From NCBI GenBank assembly GCA_003024985.2, contig PXIH01S0049331.1: a DNA stretch of 11,383 nucleotides, one strand, 5' to 3'. Below are positions 8,606 to 11,383 of the stretch, in pieces; positions within the stretch are counted from its first letter, which is position 1; every line of letters begins with the position of its first letter. The notes under the pieces are model-generated. The model was not told where the DNA came from. It searched no databases and saw only the letters and a list, made by a program, of their open reading frames with translations. The position numbers and the translations under genes were made by a program. The DNA comes from Euperipatoides rowelli. Taxonomy: Eukaryota; Onychophora; Udeonychophora; Euonychophora; Peripatopsidae.

Positions 8606-9329
8606 CTATAAAAAATGGAAATTCAAGCATAGAATCATTTTATCTATTTACTTGTGATATTACTTCTTTGCTTATTTAAATAAATAAATAAATATATTTT
8701 TGTCTCTAATTTCTATATTTTACATCATTCTATTATAAATTTTAATGAGTCTTATTTAAAATTATGTTTTCGATTTTATTTAATTATTTTTATTTTATTT
8801 TAAAGTGACTAAACTTAAAATGTGTTGTATACGAGGCAATGGCATGTTCGTCTTGTACTGAGAAGTGAAATATTAAAAACATTGATAACGCAATTGATTG
8901 GCATCTCTTTGATAAGGTTAATAAAATAATATTTATATAAGATAAGATATGCTTTTATTTCCTCTTTAAAATATATTCCTTTAAATATTTTATACAATTG
9001 TTTAAAAAAAAATCAGTAGTCTGTAGCTTTCATGGAAATAAAAATTCCAAAATCAGTAATGCAATTGTATAAAATTACAATACTCCTCCATCCCCTTTAT
9101 ATCAGGTTATAATTTATTTTTTTTAAATAAATTTCTTAACAGAAATTTACATTTTATTTGTGATATGTACACTATATATGAACAAATATTACAATCTTCT
9201 AACTCGATCAAATATACAATGCCCTTATCTGTACTGTTTGTCTTCTCAGGAAAAATGTATTTTTGCTCAGAAACTAATGAAAGCTATTAATAAAGATACA
9301 GAACAATTCACCGGAAAGAAAATTCACCA
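8606..9329. other. AT-rich stretch; body of SINE possible at the right side
   Basis: Mostly A/T with an (AAAT)n run at 8678-8692 and an A-run near 9005. The short open frames here (8815-8997 minus, 9160-9384 plus) have no motif and are chance frames. The part from about 9160 to 9329 could be the unrelated body of the minus-strand SINE whose tRNA-like head follows. Confidence 0.5.
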
Positions 9330-9423
9330 TTTTTCAGCACTGGGGTTGCCCAGGTTTGAACCTACGACCTCTAATATAAACTAGCTTCAGCAGCTAACAG
9401 AGTAGACCACTGGACCACGAAGC
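9330..9423 (-). mobile_element. tRNA-derived SINE head
   Basis: Read on the minus strand, the sequence has a tRNA-like start with TGGTCCAGTGG (9407-9417), which fits the Pol III A box pattern TRGYNNARNNG. GGTTCAAACC (9353-9362) fits the B box GGTTCRANNCC. The surrounding AGAGGTCGTAGGTTCAAACC is very typical of tRNA-derived SINEs. The A-to-B gap is about 44 bases, slightly longer than in most tRNA genes, and no closed cloverleaf was found, so this is a SINE promoter rather than a tRNA gene. The body would run to lower coordinates; its end was not located. Confidence 0.68.
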
Positions 9424-9657
9424 TGTACTTAGTTTGTATATCAGGATATTATATAGCAGGGGTTTACAACCTTTTTGTACCCTAGAGCACATTTTAAAAT
9501 ACCGGTATTTCAGCAGGCACCATCTATATTTTCCGTAATGATGAAAATATATGCGTAGATATCAAAAACATGGTAGAATGTGGAATGTATCACCTGTATT
9601 TAGACAATTCTCTAACTATCTTCACAACTACTCAATTTGGCCGTATGCTTGCACTTT

Positions 9658-9918
9658 AGGCCTAACGGAAGCATGGTATTATGAACTTCACATGCGCATT
9701 TTAAGTACATTTTGTTTTTTAAGTTTCAAGATCTGCGAAACGACATAGGGTTGGGACATAGTGGGGTTAATACGTAGTTGGAGTTAGGGTTCAGGGTTGT
9801 GGTAAGGTTAGGACTGTAAACAACGAATGNGATTAAAAATTTGAATTGTATATTGATTTATATCTTTTAGTTTCCAACGTGTATGTGAAGTTCATAATTC
9901 TGTGCTTCCGCTAGGCCC
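9658..9918. repeat. Internal inverted repeat of the hAT-like element
   Basis: Arms 9658-9700 and 9876-9918 pair with 35 of 43 positions identical, including ATGTGAAGTTCATAAT and TGCTTCCG. Most of the eight mismatches are transitions, some of them at CpG-type sites, as expected from methylation decay of an originally better palindrome. The loop of 175 bases contains the telomere-like segment. Confidence 0.85.
9743..9815 (+). repeat. Telomere-like degenerate TTAGGG segment, copy 2
   Basis: Contains ATAGGGTTGGG, GGAGTTAGGGTTCAGGGTT and GGTAAGGTTAGGACT. It is the inverted counterpart of 8416-8486 and lies in the loop of the hAT-like element. Confidence 0.75.
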
Positions 9919-9946
9919 GAGTTACATGCACTGCACTCAAGTTCAA

Positions 9947-10074
9947 CCACGTTAACTTGGCACAAAAGTTGGAACTAAAGACGTCTATTTACAAGAAAAG
10001 AACTGCCTAAAATTGGTTGCCTAACCACTCACAATCTAAATCAATGGGATTTGGGCGCCGCCAAGTTAACATGG
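9947..10074. repeat. Short inverted repeat in the right half of the hAT-like element
   Basis: CCACGTTAACTTGGC (9947-9961) pairs with GCCAAGTTAACATGG (10060-10074) with one mismatch; the inner 11 bases match perfectly. It lies wholly outside the 9658-9918 inverted repeat, so the element contains at least two independent stem-forming regions inside its terminal repeats. Confidence 0.8.
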
Positions 10075-10168
10075 ACAAGCTTTCATTTCGTGGTCGAACA
10101 GAGGCGGGCACACATAAATTGGTCGAAGGACACCATGGTGCGCAGGGGCTAGGGGTTGGCAACCCCTG

Positions 10169-10475
10169 ATATAGAGCATGTCAGATTTTTTTTTTAAATA
10201 AATTTAATATTTGAAATAGACTTCAATTTGAATAGCTTTTTGTGAATATCNGGATATACAAACNCATTTTAATATTACTTAATGAATTTATGCNTAAACA
10301 AATCTGAAACTTCATAAAACCTATTAAATAAATAGTCGATTTTCAAAATGTTGGGCTAACTATAGCGAAATATGAGCACCAAAAAAAGAATAAGAAAAAA
10401 AATGTGCTGATTTATTTAGTTCTTTCTTTTAACATTTTGAATTTTTATTCAAATCACCAAATATACTAAATGGAA
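10169..10475. other. AT-rich stretch with three N bases, nothing recognised
   Basis: No coding potential, inverted repeat or promoter pattern was found. Three single N calls (10251, 10264, 10294) lie within 44 bases. Confidence 0.5.
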
Positions 10476-10676
10476 GGTTAAAATGCTTCCCCCCTCTTTC
10501 GAAAATGGAATCGTCTAGAATAAAAGTGTTACATGGAAAATTTATTAAGGTTAAAATAATGTTCTCCCCTTTTATGATAGTATAAAAAGTGCTATGGAAT
10601 CCAAGAAGAATGTAATAAGATTAAAACTGATGCTTCTGCCTCTTTTGAAAATGGAATAGTCTAGAATAAAAGTGNT
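10476..10676. repeat. Three-copy degenerate tandem repeat of about 70-73 bp
   Basis: Copies start at 10476 (GGTTAAAATGCTTC), 10549 (GGTTAAAATAATGTTC) and 10619 (GATTAAAACTGATGCTTC). Copies 1 and 3 share GAAAATGGAAT and the block TCTAGAATAAAAGTG; copy 2 is more diverged but keeps the CTCCCCTTTT and ATAAAAAGTG parts. The spacing of 73 and 70 bases shows a tandem origin. An N at 10675 lies in the end of copy 3. Confidence 0.8.
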
Positions 10677-10929
10677 TATTATTTTATTATTGTTATAGGG
10701 GTTTTCATCCTGGTTGTACTATAGTTGGACTTTGGTTTCTGTGGAAATAAGAATTATGGACAAGGCAATGGAATGAGAAAATGGCTAACGGACTTGATCA
10801 CATGATCTAAGATGCTTGCATCACTGTTGTATCCGGTTATAAGGATAATGTATTAATATAATCTTGTATATAGGCCTATATTATTATTATTATACGGTTT
10901 TATTCTGAAATATATGATCTATTACACAG
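10677..10929. other. Spacer with a short palindrome, no gene seen
   Basis: Contains a perfect 14-bp palindrome ATATAGGCCTATAT (10868-10881) and GATCACATGATC near 10797-10808, but no coding or RNA signal. Confidence 0.5.
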
Positions 10930-11364
10930 ATGATGCGGCACCTTGTAATTATGTATTTGTTACCATGTCTGGTTAATCTGTCATTCGGTTGATTATGACT
11001 CAAGGGAAGAAGGTGAAGGAATGAATTAAAAAACTTTACAGGCATAGTTATATGTTAATTTAGATCTTCTGAAAGTCAGTGATTCCAGATTTAGAAAACC
11101 TAAGAACATTTTCATAATTTGTATAGTTGTTACCCATTATTATTAATCTGACAACACTTATTTGAACAGATTCAATGGTTCGATTTGATATTTAGTGAGG
11201 GATCCTGACCAGACTGGAACACAATTTTCAAGGATAAGTGAAGTAAACACGAAGTAGGCCAATAGGTTTTGACTTAGACCTAGTCTTTTGAGTTTGTCAA
11301 TGTAAAACATATTTCTATTGGTTTTTTTTATTATTTCTGAGGTGTCTTTATTCTACATTAGGTC
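10930..11364 (-). pseudogene. CR1/Jockey-like LINE reverse transcriptase, C-terminal fragment, broken
   Basis: On the minus strand, 11364 down to the TAA at 11158-11160 reads in one frame apart from one TAG. It contains NKDTSEIIKKTNRNMFYI, KLKRLGLSQNLL and LENCVPVWSGSL. These are the blocks downstream of the RT catalytic core in CR1/L2/Jockey-type LINEs: Asn-x-His region, Lys-Lys-Ala, LKRLG, Leu-Glu-Tyr...Pro-Val-Trp and Ser-x-Leu-Thr. After the TAA, a changed frame gives IMGNNYTNYENVL and SGITDFQK, matching the Gly-x-x-Tyr-x-x-Tyr block, and then LCL with several stops. Weaker matches reach about 10930 (NDRLTRHGNKY). The catalytic RT core would lie beyond the right edge of the window. It runs opposite to the first LINE and belongs to a different family. 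Confidence 0.8.
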
Positions 11365-11383
11365 ATCTATCTATCTAATCTAT
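11365..11383. repeat. (ATCT)n microsatellite at the window edge
   Basis: ATCTATCTATCTAATCTAT runs to the last base. It abuts the CR1-like fragment and may continue outside the window. Confidence 0.85.

Larger units (their letters stand above)
9457..10168. mobile_element. Nonautonomous hAT-like DNA element (712 bp)
   Basis: The left end is CAGGGGTTTACAACCT and the reverse complement of the right end is CAGGGGTTGCCAACCC, 13 of 16 identical, with the CAGGGGTT...CAACC pattern common in hAT elements. The flanking 8-mers are TTATATAG and ATATAGAG: six of eight agree in register, and ATATAG occurs on both sides, consistent with a decayed 8-bp hAT target duplication. A perfect 14-bp palindrome AAATACCGGTATTT sits near the left end (9497-9510). 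There is no transposase. The interior is less AT-rich than its surroundings and holds two further inverted repeats and a telomere-like loop. An N is present at 9830. Confidence 0.7.

Noticed and set aside
9330-9423. A true tRNA gene on the minus strand
   Set aside because: A and B boxes are present but the spacing is long and no acceptor or anticodon stem closes; a SINE head explains it better.
9551-9748. Plus-strand open frame of 65 codons inside the hAT-like element
   Set aside because: It crosses the left arm of the internal inverted repeat and shows no transposase motif.
10868-10881. Perfect palindrome ATATAGGCCTATAT as a regulatory site
   Set aside because: Such TAGGCCTA palindromes are isolated here with no gene nearby; function cannot be supported.

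Overview
The window looks like repeat-rich, AT-rich intergenic or intronic DNA from an animal, most likely an invertebrate. The reasons are the kinds of transposon remains present: a two-ORF APE-type LINE with L1/Tx1-like motifs, a second LINE with CR1/Jockey-like motifs, a Ty3/Gypsy integrase, a tRNA-derived SINE, and small hAT-like and piggyBac-like inverted-repeat elements. No bacterial operon, intact host gene, tRNA/rRNA gene or CRISPR array is visible. Species cannot be fixed from the sequence; a mollusc, chelicerate or other marine invertebrate would fit, but that is inference. Six isolated N bases (4618, 9830, 10251, 10264, 10294, 10675) indicate draft-quality sequence.

Layout. Positions 1-919 are AT-rich with no supportable gene. 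Positions 920-5589 hold one dead plus-strand LINE: the end of ORF1 (920-1233), ORF2 (1309-4623; endonuclease, reverse transcriptase, C-terminal CCHC-like domain) and a probable 3' UTR ending in a duplicated tail with AATAAA (5446-5589). ORF2 is broken by many frameshifts and stops, but its domains lie in the normal order. Positions 5590-6164 show nothing clear. Positions 6165-7260 are a broken Ty3/Gypsy integrase on the plus strand, possibly followed by a decayed 3' LTR (7261-7480).

Positions 7486-8312 are an array of three imperfect copies (about 285-330 bp) built from TTAA-bounded palindromic modules carrying GTTGCCATTTGGCAAC, best explained as a piggyBac-like MITE amplified in tandem. An imperfect fold-back with a telomere-like loop follows (8327-8605), then AT-rich DNA, a minus-strand tRNA-type SINE head (9330-9423) and a 712-bp hAT-like nonautonomous element (9457-10168). 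The hAT-like element has its own nested palindromes and a loop related to the first telomere-like loop, in opposite orientation. A three-copy repeat of about 70 bp (10476-10676) and a minus-strand CR1-like reverse-transcriptase fragment (10930-11364) close the window, which ends in an (ATCT)n run.

There is no sign of genes working together. The window is a layered transposon graveyard, and every protein-like stretch is a pseudogene. The most unusual content is the tandem TTAA-palindrome array and the pair of related telomere-like loops inside two inverted-repeat elements.
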